A DNA stretch of 29,839 nucleotides from Christensenella sp. UBA3792 (GTDB taxonomy: Bacteria > Bacillota > Clostridia > Christensenellales > CAG-138), in contig DFEW01000058.1 of the NCBI GenBank assembly GCA_002369195.1, positions 1-29,839 of the forward strand, read 5' to 3'. Under the pieces are notes generated by a model. That model did not search any database. It was not told the origin of the DNA and saw only the letters and a program-made list of their open reading frames with translations. This document shows positions 17,083 to 24,976 of the stretch, piece by piece. Both the position numbers and the translations under genes were made by a program. How positions within the stretch are numbered: position 1 is the first letter of the stretch; every line of letters begins with the position of its first letter.

Positions 17083-17957
17083 AAAAGGTGCTTTGCATAT
17101 CCGAATGCTGCTGCGATCTGATCTTCGGCGGACTGGACGGGCTTCCGAATCTCGGCGAGGAACGTTACGGCACGCACTTTTCAATGCAGGCGGGCGGCGG
17201 TGCGAACACGGCGGTCCTGCTGCAAAGATGCGGCGTTCCGACCGCGTACTGGACGCTGCTCGGAGACGACGACGCGGGACGGATCGTGCGCGCATCGCTT
17301 GAAAACAGCGGACTTTCGCTGATCCGGCACGAACATACGCCCTGCCGCACGCCGGTATCCGCCGTTCTGAGCGCGCAGGGAGACCGCGCGTTTGCATCGT
17401 TTGCGCAACCGTGCACGCTGGTCGAGGATTACGACGCGCTCGAACGCGCGATTCGGGATGCCGACATCGTGCATACCTATCTCGGCTACTGCGCGTCGTA
17501 TCCGATCGCGCAGCTTTGCGAGCGGTACGGGACGCTGCTGAGCGCGGATACGTCGTTTTGTGACGCGAGAACGGAGCTGTTTGACACGGTGCTGCCGCAT
17601 TGCGACTACTGGAAGGGAAACGAGGACGAAGCGCTGCGCCTGAGCGGCAAAAGCAGCGTATCCGAAGCGCTCGACGCGATCGCATCTCGCGTAAAAGCGG
17701 CGGCGGTCATCACCCGCGGCGCGCGCGGCAGCATTGCAAAGGCGCACGGGGAGGAAACGATCGAACAGGAAGCGGTCGCATACGGCGCGTTTGTCGACGC
17801 ATGCGGTGCGGGCGACGCGTTTGCGGCCGGATTTTTGAAGGGCGTTTGCTGCGGCGAGCCGCTTTCCGCCTGCCTGCTCGGTGGCGCAAAGCTGTCCGGC
17901 AGGGTCGTCACGGCATTCGGCGGATGCCCCGAATCGATTCCGGTCGACGATGTGTAA
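17079..17957 (+). CDS. PfkB-family carbohydrate kinase
   Basis: This 292-residue protein transfers phosphate from ATP to a sugar or nucleoside. The N-terminal glycine motif MQAGGGANTAVLLQRCG and the C-terminal ATP/anion-hole motif FVDACGAGDAFAAGF are both clear; Asp246 is the expected catalytic base. The start is set at the ATG that overlaps the GH4 stop (ATGA), with GGAGA at 17068-17072 in front. Upstream GTG and ATG codons are possible but would add residues inside the GH4 tail. It is the last gene of the first operon and lies beside the nucleoside-hydrolase-family and GH4 genes, so its substrate is probably a sugar released by them. A Cys-rich start (ISECCCDLIFGG) is slightly unusual. Confidence 0.92.
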   Translation: MKKVLCISECCCDLIFGGLDGLPNLGEERYGTHFSMQAGGGANTAVLLQRCGVPTAYWTLLGDDDAGRIVRASLENSGLSLIRHEHTPCRTPVSAVLSAQGDRAFASFAQPCTLVEDYDALERAIRDADIVHTYLGYCASYPIAQLCERYGTLLSADTSFCDARTELFDTVLPHCDYWKGNEDEALRLSGKSSVSEALDAIASRVKAAAVITRGARGSIAKAHGEETIEQEAVAYGAFVDACGAGDAFAAGFLKGVCCGEPLSACLLGGAKLSGRVVTAFGGCPESIPVDDV

Positions 17958-17974
17958 TCGATTCACGTTTTTTT
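17949..17974 (+). terminator. Possible weak terminator after the first operon
   Basis: GTG (17952-17954), a bulged T, and AA pair with TTCAC (17962-17966) around a TCGA loop. A run of seven T follows at 17968-17974. The stem is short and partly A-T, so it would be inefficient; it overlaps the PfkB stop codon. Confidence 0.3.
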
Positions 17975-17976
17975 GC

Positions 17977-17990
17977 AGAAAACGCTTGCA
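17977..17990 (+). promoter_or_regulatory. cre-like / LacI-family operator overlapping the -35 box
   Basis: AGAAAACGCTTGCA matches 12 of 14 positions of the Gram-positive cre consensus TGWAANCGNTNWCA; mismatches are at the first base and at the twelfth. It overlaps the -35 hexamer at 17986, a position suited to repression by CcpA or a related LacI-family protein. No CcpA gene is in the window, so the assignment is by pattern only. Confidence 0.5.
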
Positions 17991-18014
17991 AGCAAAGCGG
18001 TTCTGTGCTATTAT
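17986..18014 (+). promoter_or_regulatory. Sigma-A-type promoter for the lipoprotein/mannosidase operon
   Basis: A -35 TTGCAA (17986-17991) and a -10 TATTAT (18009-18014) are separated by exactly 17 bases. The region is more A/T rich than the surrounding coding DNA. Transcription would start near 18021 and give a leader of about 65 bases before the lipoprotein ATG at 18087. Confidence 0.75.
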
Positions 18015-18019
18015 GCAGG

Positions 18020-18037
18020 TGAGTAAACCTTTACTCA
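18020..18037 (+). promoter_or_regulatory. Palindromic LacI-type operator at the transcription start
   Basis: TGAGTAAACCTTTACTCA has two perfect 8-base arms around a CC centre. The inner GTAAA..TTTAC core resembles LacI-family operators of the GTAAACGTTTAC type. It begins 6 bases after the -10 box, covering the predicted start site, which is ideal for repression. The LacI-family gene at 24977 is the natural candidate regulator; the link is inferred. Confidence 0.7.
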
Positions 18038-18086
18038 AATTTTACAAACAACGACGTGCACAAACAACAAAAAACAGGGAGGACGT

Positions 18087-19937
18087 ATGAAAAAACTATC
18101 TTTGATTCTCGCAGTTCTGATGCTGATCGTTGCATTCGGCTGCACGGGAACAACCCCGAATGTGCCCGAAGAACCGACGGCTGCTCCGGCGCAGGAAACG
18201 GAAGCACCCGCTGTCGAACCGACGGCAGAACCCGAACCGGAAAAGGAGCCCGCTGTTTATAACAGCGTCGAGGGCTTCCACATGGAAGCGGATGCGGAGA
18301 GCGTCTGGCAGTACTATTTCAGCATCGACGACGGCGCGACCGTGACCGACCCGTGCGAGGACAACACGGACTACGGTACCTACGGCGGCTGGCATCCCTG
18401 GGAAGGTTCCTATGTAGGCGTCGGCTTCAACCATGACGTCGAAGGATACCTCGAGTTCAACACCGACATGCGCGGCGGCCTCATGGGCGTTCTCGTGTTT
18501 GTCGCACCGGCAACCGGCAAGTACGTCGTGACCGCGCAGGTCTGGAACCCGTGGGATCAGGCGCTTGACAATTACACCGTCAAGACCGATGCGGGCGTCG
18601 TCGTCGAGCGTCCCATGGACGATATCGTCGATGCGTACGGCTTCATCACGCCGACCGACGTCGAGCTTAACGAAGGCGATCGTCTGTACTTCATGTGCAA
18701 CTCGCAGGGCGAGTCCTGGGCGAGCGCATATTCGAACGTCACGATCTACTTCGAGCCGCAGGACGATTCCGTCTACGTGATTCCCGAAGTTGTGATGCCC
18801 GAGAAGGAAGTGCTCGGCGTCGATCCGGACTGGACGCAGGAAGCAAAGTGGAACGCGGTGAAGGACTTTGACCGCACCGCGGCGGACGGCAGCAACACGC
18901 CCTGGGTCTATGCAACGACCGTTGCGTGGGGCGAGTTTGCAATCAACGAGAAGTATGACGAGCCCGACTGGGACGGCAACGGCGAACCCGATGCGAATCA
19001 GTGGTATTCCGCGGACGGCACCGGCATGGGCTTCAACCTCAATGAAGCGTACGAGGGCAATTACCTCGAACTGAACACGACTGACTACGGCGCGACGGTT
19101 TCCGCGCTCGGCTTCAAAGCGCCGGCGGCAGGCAGCTATGCGTTCAACGGCTATGTCAGAAACATCTGGGGCGGCAACGCAGGCATGCTTCGTGTTTACA
19201 AGGGCGCAGAGTACTTCATGGATTTTCTGGTAAAGGACTATAAGGAAAAGCCAAACGAGTTCTCGTTCATCGTTACGCTCGAAGAAGGCGAAATGATCTG
19301 GCTGTTCGTCGACTCCGAAGGCGGCTGGGTATCCTCCGCGCTGGCGGTGTTTGTCAACGAAGCGGAAGCGGAGAAGCAAGACGAAGCGCAGGGCACGACG
19401 GAAGCCGTCGACCTCAACCGGGATGCGCAGTGGGCGGCATACCGCGACTTCGATCGCGAAGCGGCGGACGGCAGCAACGTGCCGTGGGTCTACGCAACGA
19501 CCGTTGCGTGGGGCGAATTCACGCCGATGGCGGTCTGCGTCGACCGTGACTGGGGCGCAACCGAATGGTACATCGATGCGGACAACTACGTCGGCGTCGG
19601 CATCAGCAACGATCCGGCATATCAGGGCGGCTACCTTGAAATGAACACCGAAGACTACGGCGCGACCGTCGCCTGCCTCGGCTTCAAAGCGCCGGCAGCC
19701 GGAACCTATGTGTTTAACGGCTATGTGCAGAACGTCTGGGGTCAGGCGCTGAACATGCTGCGCGTGTACAAAAATGCGGATTCCTTCCTCGATTTCGCAA
19801 TCAGCGCGGATCCCGCGGTAGCGGTTCCGTTCGAGTTTGAAGTGGAACTCGCAGAGGGCGAAGTGATCTGGTTCTTCGCAGATTCCAACGGCGGCTGGAC
19901 GAGCGCAGCTCTCGCGGTGTTTGCCGACGTCAAATAA
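18087..19937 (+). CDS. Surface lipoprotein with three repeated beta-sandwich-like modules (putative carbohydrate-binding)
   Basis: This 616-residue protein has a lipoprotein signal peptide with lipobox VAFGC (Cys19), then a Pro/Glu/Ala/Thr-rich linker (about 20-55) that could span the wall. Three modules follow, at about 60-235, 255-425 and 447-616. Modules 2 and 3 are close copies: both have WVYATTVAWGEF, DYGAT, LGFKAPAAG and NMLRVYK-like blocks. Module 1 is diverged but keeps the GYLEFNTD, VAPATGKYVV and final WASA pattern. Many exposed Trp and Tyr suit carbohydrate binding, and no catalytic motif was seen. I do not recognise a named family. The gene is first behind its own promoter and operator and is separated from the mannosidase by a hairpin, so it may be made in excess over the enzymes. 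Confidence 0.85.
   Translation: MKKLSLILAVLMLIVAFGCTGTTPNVPEEPTAAPAQETEAPAVEPTAEPEPEKEPAVYNSVEGFHMEADAESVWQYYFSIDDGATVTDPCEDNTDYGTYGGWHPWEGSYVGVGFNHDVEGYLEFNTDMRGGLMGVLVFVAPATGKYVVTAQVWNPWDQALDNYTVKTDAGVVVERPMDDIVDAYGFITPTDVELNEGDRLYFMCNSQGESWASAYSNVTIYFEPQDDSVYVIPEVVMPEKEVLGVDPDWTQEAKWNAVKDFDRTAADGSNTPWVYATTVAWGEFAINEKYDEPDWDGNGEPDANQWYSADGTGMGFNLNEAYEGNYLELNTTDYGATVSALGFKAPAAGSYAFNGYVRNIWGGNAGMLRVYKGAEYFMDFLVKDYKEKPNEFSFIVTLEEGEMIWLFVDSEGGWVSSALAVFVNEAEAEKQDEAQGTTEAVDLNRDAQWAAYRDFDREAADGSNVPWVYATTVAWGEFTPMAVCVDRDWGATEWYIDADNYVGVGISNDPAYQGGYLEMNTEDYGATVACLGFKAPAAGTYVFNGYVQNVWGQALNMLRVYKNADSFLDFAISADPAVAVPFEFEVELAEGEVIWFFADSNGGWTSAALAVFADVK
18846..19934 (+). repeat. Two tandem module copies inside the lipoprotein gene
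   Basis: Copies at about 18846-19358 and 19428-19934 align with a 582-base offset at their start; for example GCGGCGGACGGCAGCAAC occurs at 18879 and 19461. Similarity is visible in DNA as well as protein, so the duplication is more recent than the split from module 1. Confidence 0.8.
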
Positions 19938-19971
19938 GCATACCGATCCAAACGACAGCAATTTCGCAGGG

Positions 19972-20010
19972 GGTCAGGGGAGGAACGCCTCCGCCTGACC
20001 TTCTGCTTTT
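19972..20010 (+). terminator. Intrinsic terminator or attenuator between lipoprotein and mannosidase genes
   Basis: GGTCAGG (19972-19978) pairs with CCTGACC (19994-20000), and GGAGG (19979-19983) pairs with CCTCC (19988-19992), with one bulged G and an AACG loop. A broken T tract TTCTGCTTTT follows. The stem is strong but the T tract is imperfect, so partial read-through into the mannosidase gene is likely. No promoter is evident between it and the next ATG. Confidence 0.75.
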
Positions 20011-20030
20011 CCGAACAGCGCGGAGGAAAG

Positions 20031-23000
20031 ATGGAACCGTTTCGAAAACAGGAACAGCATTTTACGCACATTCGTACGCTTCTGGAGCGCGGCGTGTACC
20101 ATGCCGACCGGACGCTCTCGATGCAGGCGAATATCACAAAGGACCCCGTCCCGTATGCATCGCGCGAGCGGGGCGATTTTACGACGCTCGTCCCCGGCAT
20201 GCACTGGGGCGATCTGTTCGACTGTGCATGGGTGCATTTTACGGGCGACCTGCCGGCTGCGTTTCCCGCGGAGGCGGACGCCTGCACGGAGCGGCATTGG
20301 GCGGTTCTGATCGATCTGTCCGCGGAAGGGCTCGTCTATGACGCGGACGGCGAGCCGGTGCAGGGCCTGACGAGCGCGACCTCGCGCAACGAGTTCCCGC
20401 TCGGGCTCTGGGGCAAGCGCACCGTCGAGCTGAAGGATTGCGTGCGCGACGGGCGCATCGATTTCTGGGCGGACTTCACCTGCTGCGACGTCGAGGGACA
20501 GTACCGCAACGGCGGGCGCGTCAAGGAGGCGTGCACCGCATGGGTCGACGATCTGTGCCGCGACGCGTTCTATGATTGGGTCGTCTGCCAGAGCCTGTTC
20601 GTCGGGCTGATGGAGAACGGCGATCCGTACGGCGAGACGGTCGGCGCGATCCTCGAACGCGCGGCGAAGGCGTTTGAGACCGCGCACGGGCTGACGTATT
20701 CGCAGACGGACGGCGCGATGAACGGCGGCGCGGACTTTCTAAAGCGCGACGCGTATTTTTCGGACCCGACGACGAGCGCGATCGAGCAGGCGGGCGAGCG
20801 CATTTCGATCCTGCCGGACGCCGAAACCGAGCCGACGCGAAGAACGCAGCTGGTGCTCAATCAAGCCGCTCTGCGTACCGTGCGCGGCATATTACGGGAG
20901 ATTCTGAATCAGCCGAACGAGCATCCCGCGATGACGTATTCGGCGATGGGTCACAGCCACCTCGATCTGCTGTTTCTGTGGACCGAGCGCGAAACATACC
21001 GCAAGTGCGCGCGAACCGTCGCGAACGTGCTGCGGATCATGGATATCGACCCGACCTACAAGTTTACGATGAGCCAGGCGCCGGTCTATACCTGGCTTCG
21101 GGAGCGCTATCCGTCGCTGTATGCGCGCATGTTGGAGCGCATCCGGGAGGGACGGTTCGAGATCGTCGGCTCGCTGTATATCGAGTGCGACACGAACCTG
21201 CCCTGCGGGGAATCGCTGGTGCGGCAGCTGCTGTACGGAAAGCGGTATTTCAGAAAAGAATTCGGGCAGGACATGCGCGTCTGCTTTTTGCCGGATGTAT
21301 TCGGCTATTCGGCGGCGCTTCCGCAACTTCTGAAGCTCGCGGACGTTCCGTATTTTACGACCAACAAGCTGTCGATGAACGACACGAACCGCTTTCCGCG
21401 CTACACGTTCTGGTGGTACGGGCTCGACGGCACGCGCGTTTTGACGCATATGCCGCCGGAAAACAGCTATACGAGCGCGGTCGTGCCGCAGATGGCGATC
21501 TACGGCGAGTATCATAACACCGATAAGGATCTCTGTCCGCGCGGGCTGCAGCTGTTCGGGCTCGGCGACGGCGGCGGCGGACCGGGCTATGAGCACATTG
21601 AGCGCAGAAAACGCGTCCGCAATCTCAAGGGTTGTCCGCCGTTTGAGGATGAATTCGTCGTCGACTTCTTCGACCGCATCAGCAAAGGCGCGGAGCGCTA
21701 CCGAGAATGGCACGGCGAGCTGTATTTTGAACGGCATCAGGGCACATACACCTCGATCGCAAAGCAAAAACAGTGGAATCGCACGCTCGAAAAGGATCTG
21801 CACGCGCTCGAATTCTGCGCCGCGCTCGCGAACGGCACGGACGGATACGCGTACCCGTCCGCATGGCTTCAAAGGGCGTGGGAGGACGTGCTGCTCTATC
21901 AGTTCCACGACTGCCTCCCGGGCAGCGCGATCCCGGAGGTATACGAACAGACGCAGGCGCGCTACGCGCAGCTGCATCGCGAGGCGCAGGCGCTGACAAT
22001 ACAGGCGCTTTCGGCGCTCGGCACCGGATGCGGCACGGACGGCGAACCAGGCACGCTGACGCTGAATGCATCGCCGTTTATGCGCGTCGAGCCGGACGAC
22101 ACGCTTGCGCCGTATGCGATCGTGTGGCGGCCGAAAACCGCGCGGGATGAAGCGGAACGCCCGCTGGATGCGGCGGTTCTGGAAAACGGATCGGTGCGCA
22201 TCGCGATCGAACCGGACGGAACGCTGTCGGAGGTTTTCGACAAGTCGGCGAACCGGCATCTGCTGAAAAACGGCGCGCGCGGCAACATGCTGAAGCTCTA
22301 TCCGGACGAGCTCACGCACTGGGACATCAACAAGGCGTACCTTCGCGAACCGGGCAGGCAGGCAGTCTGCACGGGGCAGAAACTGTACGAAAAGGGCAGG
22401 CGGCAGATCGCCGAGCTGACCTTTGCCGTCGGCGCATCGTCAACGGTGCGGCAGCGGATCGTGCTCGAAGCGGACAGCGCATGCGTACGCTTTGAAACGG
22501 AAGTCGACTGGCGGGAGGAATATCAGATGATGCGCGTCGCGTTCCCGACGTCCGTCGTGACCGACCGCGCATCGTGCGAGATCCAGTTCGGGCACATCGA
22601 CCGTCCGACGCATCACAACACGAGCTGGGACGAGGCGAAGTTTGAGGTCTGCGCGCACAAATGGGTCGATATGGCGGACGCCGCGGGCGGGCTTGCGCTG
22701 CTGTCCGACTGCAAATACGGTTATAAGATTTGGGACAACACGCTCGATCTGTGCCTGCTGCGCAGTCAGAACTGTCCGGCACAGCACGGCGATCGCGGCA
22801 CGCATACGTTCACGTATGCGATCTGTCCGCATACGGGCGACGCATGGGCGGGCGGCGTGATCGCGGAGGGCTACCGGCTCAACACGCCGCTGATCGAGAT
22901 CGACGCGGCCGGTGCGGGCGGATGCGCGCTGCTGCAGCCGTTCGTCGTTGCGGACGGAACGGCGGTGCTGGAAACCGTCAAGAAAGCGGAGGACAGCGAC

Positions 23001-23207
23001 GATCTGCTGCTGCGGCTGTACGAAGCGCGCGGCGGCGCGACCGTTTCGCACCTGAAGCTGGACGGCTATGAAGCGATCGAGCTGTGCAATCTTCTGGAAG
23101 AACCGATCGGTGAAGCGCTGAGAACGGATGGCGACACGGTCGCATTGCCGTTTCACTCGTTTGAAATCAAAACATTGCGCGTACGCAAGAAAGGAACGGA
23201 ACAATGA
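20031..23207 (+). CDS. Alpha-mannosidase, glycoside hydrolase family 38
   Basis: This 1058-residue protein, normal for bacterial GH38, has no signal peptide. It removes alpha-linked mannose from imported glycans in the cytoplasm. The zinc-site motif is GHSHLDLLFLW (His310 and Asp312 as expected ligands). The nucleophile motif is FLPDVFGYSAALPQ with Asp422, followed by the family block TNKLSMNDTNRFPRYTFWW. The GH38 central helical domain and C-terminal beta domains follow (for example ALLSDCKYGYKIWDN and IEAGG-like strands). The N-terminal 250 residues are the usual accessory beta domain. GGAGG at 20022-20026 precedes the ATG. The stop overlaps the next start as ATGA, coupling it to the isomerase gene. 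Confidence 0.95.
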   Translation: MEPFRKQEQHFTHIRTLLERGVYHADRTLSMQANITKDPVPYASRERGDFTTLVPGMHWGDLFDCAWVHFTGDLPAAFPAEADACTERHWAVLIDLSAEGLVYDADGEPVQGLTSATSRNEFPLGLWGKRTVELKDCVRDGRIDFWADFTCCDVEGQYRNGGRVKEACTAWVDDLCRDAFYDWVVCQSLFVGLMENGDPYGETVGAILERAAKAFETAHGLTYSQTDGAMNGGADFLKRDAYFSDPTTSAIEQAGERISILPDAETEPTRRTQLVLNQAALRTVRGILREILNQPNEHPAMTYSAMGHSHLDLLFLWTERETYRKCARTVANVLRIMDIDPTYKFTMSQAPVYTWLRERYPSLYARMLERIREGRFEIVGSLYIECDTNLPCGESLVRQLLYGKRYFRKEFGQDMRVCFLPDVFGYSAALPQLLKLADVPYFTTNKLSMNDTNRFPRYTFWWYGLDGTRVLTHMPPENSYTSAVVPQMAIYGEYHNTDKDLCPRGLQLFGLGDGGGGPGYEHIERRKRVRNLKGCPPFEDEFVVDFFDRISKGAERYREWHGELYFERHQGTYTSIAKQKQWNRTLEKDLHALEFCAALANGTDGYAYPSAWLQRAWEDVLLYQFHDCLPGSAIPEVYEQTQARYAQLHREAQALTIQALSALGTGCGTDGEPGTLTLNASPFMRVEPDDTLAPYAIVWRPKTARDEAERPLDAAVLENGSVRIAIEPDGTLSEVFDKSANRHLLKNGARGNMLKLYPDELTHWDINKAYLREPGRQAVCTGQKLYEKGRRQIAELTFAVGASSTVRQRIVLEADSACVRFETEVDWREEYQMMRVAFPTSVVTDRASCEIQFGHIDRPTHHNTSWDEAKFEVCAHKWVDMADAAGGLALLSDCKYGYKIWDNTLDLCLLRSQNCPAQHGDRGTHTFTYAICPHTGDAWAGGVIAEGYRLNTPLIEIDAAGAGGCALLQPFVVADGTAVLETVKKAEDSDDLLLRLYEARGGATVSHLKLDGYEAIELCNLLEEPIGEALRTDGDTVALPFHSFEIKTLRVRKKGTEQ

Positions 23208-23887
23208 AACGCTCGGAAATCAATCGGATCATTCGGGAAACCGAAGCGCTTTTGGATGCGCATCAGATCAAGCTGCCGCCGTTTTTCGGCTGGACGCCGG
23301 AGCAGTGGCGCGAAAAGGGGCATGAATGCGACGAGATTCGCGACAACGCGCTCGGCTGGGACGTGACCGACTTCGGCGCGGGACAGTTCGAAAAGATCGG
23401 ACTGACGGCGCTGACGATCCGCAACGGCAACGCATCAAAGCCGGAGCAGTACAAAAAGCCCTATGCGGAAAAGATCCTGATCGCGAAGGAAGGGCAGGTC
23501 ACGCCGCTGCATTTCCATTGGTACAAGATGGAGGACATCATCAACCGCGGCGGCGGCATCCTGATGATGCAGCTGTACAACGCGACCGAAAACGAGGAAC
23601 TCGATCTGGTCAATCCGGTCGAGATCGTGTCCGACGGCGTAAAGCTGACGGTTCCGGCGGGCGGATTTTTAGAGCTCAAGCCGGGACAGAGCGTGACGTA
23701 TACGCAGTATCTGTATCATGCGTTCTGGGGCAAGGAAGGCAGCGGCGACGTCATCGTCGGCGAGGTCTCAATGTGCAACGACGACAATACGGACAACCGC
23801 TTTCTGAACGTACCGGGCAGATTCCCCGCGATCGACGAGGACGAAGCGCCGTACCGTCTGCTGTGCAACGAGTATCCGAAGGCATGA
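23204..23887 (+). CDS. D-lyxose/D-mannose isomerase family (cupin)
   Basis: This 227-residue protein is a single-domain cupin of the D-lyxose isomerase family, which interconverts D-lyxose/D-xylulose and usually also D-mannose/D-fructose. Metal ligands are visible as His103 and His105 in PLHFHWYKMED, Glu110 in the same block, and His172 in YLYHAFWG. Length equals the typical size of the family. Both ends overlap neighbours by 4 bases (ATGA), tying it to the upstream GH38 mannosidase and the downstream amidohydrolase. In this setting conversion of released mannose to fructose is the most sensible role (inference); no mannose-6-phosphate isomerase is nearby. Confidence 0.93.
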   Translation: MKRSEINRIIRETEALLDAHQIKLPPFFGWTPEQWREKGHECDEIRDNALGWDVTDFGAGQFEKIGLTALTIRNGNASKPEQYKKPYAEKILIAKEGQVTPLHFHWYKMEDIINRGGGILMMQLYNATENEELDLVNPVEIVSDGVKLTVPAGGFLELKPGQSVTYTQYLYHAFWGKEGSGDVIVGEVSMCNDDNTDNRFLNVPGRFPAIDEDEAPYRLLCNEYPKA

Positions 23888-24939
23888 GCGGCTGGATCGA
23901 CGCGCACGTGCACGCGTTCGGCGGCGCGAACGCGCTTGCGGCGCTGCAGGTGATCGAGCAGCGGTTCGGCTACGACAGCGCGAACTTTCTGTCGGTGGAG
24001 GGCATGGACGACGCGGCGCAGAACGCTCTTGCGATCGGATGGAAGCTTCTCGATCCCGATCATTATGCGTTCGGCGGGCTGCACCACCGCTTTGCGTACG
24101 ATTACGCCGCGGAGGTGGATACGCTGTATGCGATCGGGCTCGACGGCATGAAGATGATCGAGAACAAGCCGACCGAGCGCAAAAAATGGAACATTGCGCA
24201 GGACGATCCGTCCCTCGACGCCATGTATACGGCGGCGGAGGAGCGCGGGATTCCGTTCCTGGTGCATGTGAACGATCCGAAGAATTTTTGGGTCGCGGAC
24301 GCGATCCCCGACTGGGCAAGGAATGCCGGATACTTTTACGGCGACGGTTATGTGAGCTACGAACAGATCCTTCGCGAGTCGCTTTCGATGTGTAAGCGGC
24401 ATCCGAAGCTTCGCGTGTGTTTTGCGCATTTTCTGTTCCTGAGCGACGATCACGACCGTCTGCGCAGGATTATGGATGCGCACCCCAACCTTTGGCTCGA
24501 TGTGACCGCAGGCACGGAGATGTACCCGAATTTTTCGGCGGATCGCAAAAGCTGGCGGCGGTTTTTCATCGACTATGCCGACCGCATCCTGTACGGCACG
24601 GACAACTGCGCGCCGATGGAGGGCGAGGACGTGCGGATCGCGGAGGTTTTGAACAACCTCGAACGCAATTTCTTTCAAAGCGCCGATCCGATCCCGCTGT
24701 GGGACGACACGGTGCACGGGCTCGATCTTCCTTCCGACGTGTTCAAACGCATCACGCGGAACAACTTTCTGCGCTTTGCCGGGGCAAGGCCGCGTCCGAT
24801 CGATCGGAAGGCGGCTGCGGCATACCTTTCGAACCGGCTCGATGATCCGCGTTTTCGACTGAAGGATCGCGAGCGTGAAATCCTCGCAATTATTCGAAAA
24901 GAGTGCTTGCACGGTGACAACGTTTCAAGTATACTGTAA
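23884..24939 (+). CDS. Amidohydrolase-family metal-dependent TIM-barrel enzyme (PF04909-like)
   Basis: This 351-residue protein carries the amidohydrolase signature HVH in WIDAHVHAFGG (His8, His10) at the N-terminus. Further likely metal or catalytic residues are His128 (FLVHVNDP), His182 (CFAHFLFL) and Asp240 (YGTDN). The start is the ATG overlapping the isomerase stop (ATGA); this places the HxH motif at residues 8-10 as usual, while the open frame upstream lies inside the isomerase gene and is not coding. Relatives include sugar lactonases and decarboxylases, so a sugar-lactone substrate is possible but unproven. Its tail contains the promoter for the LacI gene. Confidence 0.88.
   Translation: MSGWIDAHVHAFGGANALAALQVIEQRFGYDSANFLSVEGMDDAAQNALAIGWKLLDPDHYAFGGLHHRFAYDYAAEVDTLYAIGLDGMKMIENKPTERKKWNIAQDDPSLDAMYTAAEERGIPFLVHVNDPKNFWVADAIPDWARNAGYFYGDGYVSYEQILRESLSMCKRHPKLRVCFAHFLFLSDDHDRLRRIMDAHPNLWLDVTAGTEMYPNFSADRKSWRRFFIDYADRILYGTDNCAPMEGEDVRIAEVLNNLERNFFQSADPIPLWDDTVHGLDLPSDVFKRITRNNFLRFAGARPRPIDRKAAAAYLSNRLDDPRFRLKDREREILAIIRKECLHGDNVSSIL
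24907..24935 (+). promoter_or_regulatory. Probable promoter of the LacI-family gene
   Basis: A -35-like TTGCAC (24907-24912) and a -10 TATACT (24930-24935) are spaced 17 bases apart in the last codons of the amidohydrolase gene. The -35 box is weak (3 of 6), the -10 is good (5 of 6). An AACGTT palindrome core lies in the spacer, a possible weak autoregulatory site. Confidence 0.5.
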
Positions 24940-24976
24940 GTATAAGAAAGTAAAGTAAAAAAGGTTTGAGAATCGT

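Noticed and set aside
23326..23883. N-terminal extension of the amidohydrolase frame
   Set aside because: It overlaps the isomerase gene out of frame, translates to an Arg-rich sequence, and the ATG at 23884 places the HxH motif where the family has it.
24913..24929. LacI autoregulatory operator in the repressor promoter spacer
   Set aside because: Only a 6-base AACGTT core is symmetric and the flanks do not match the 18020 palindrome, so it is not listed as a separate operator.
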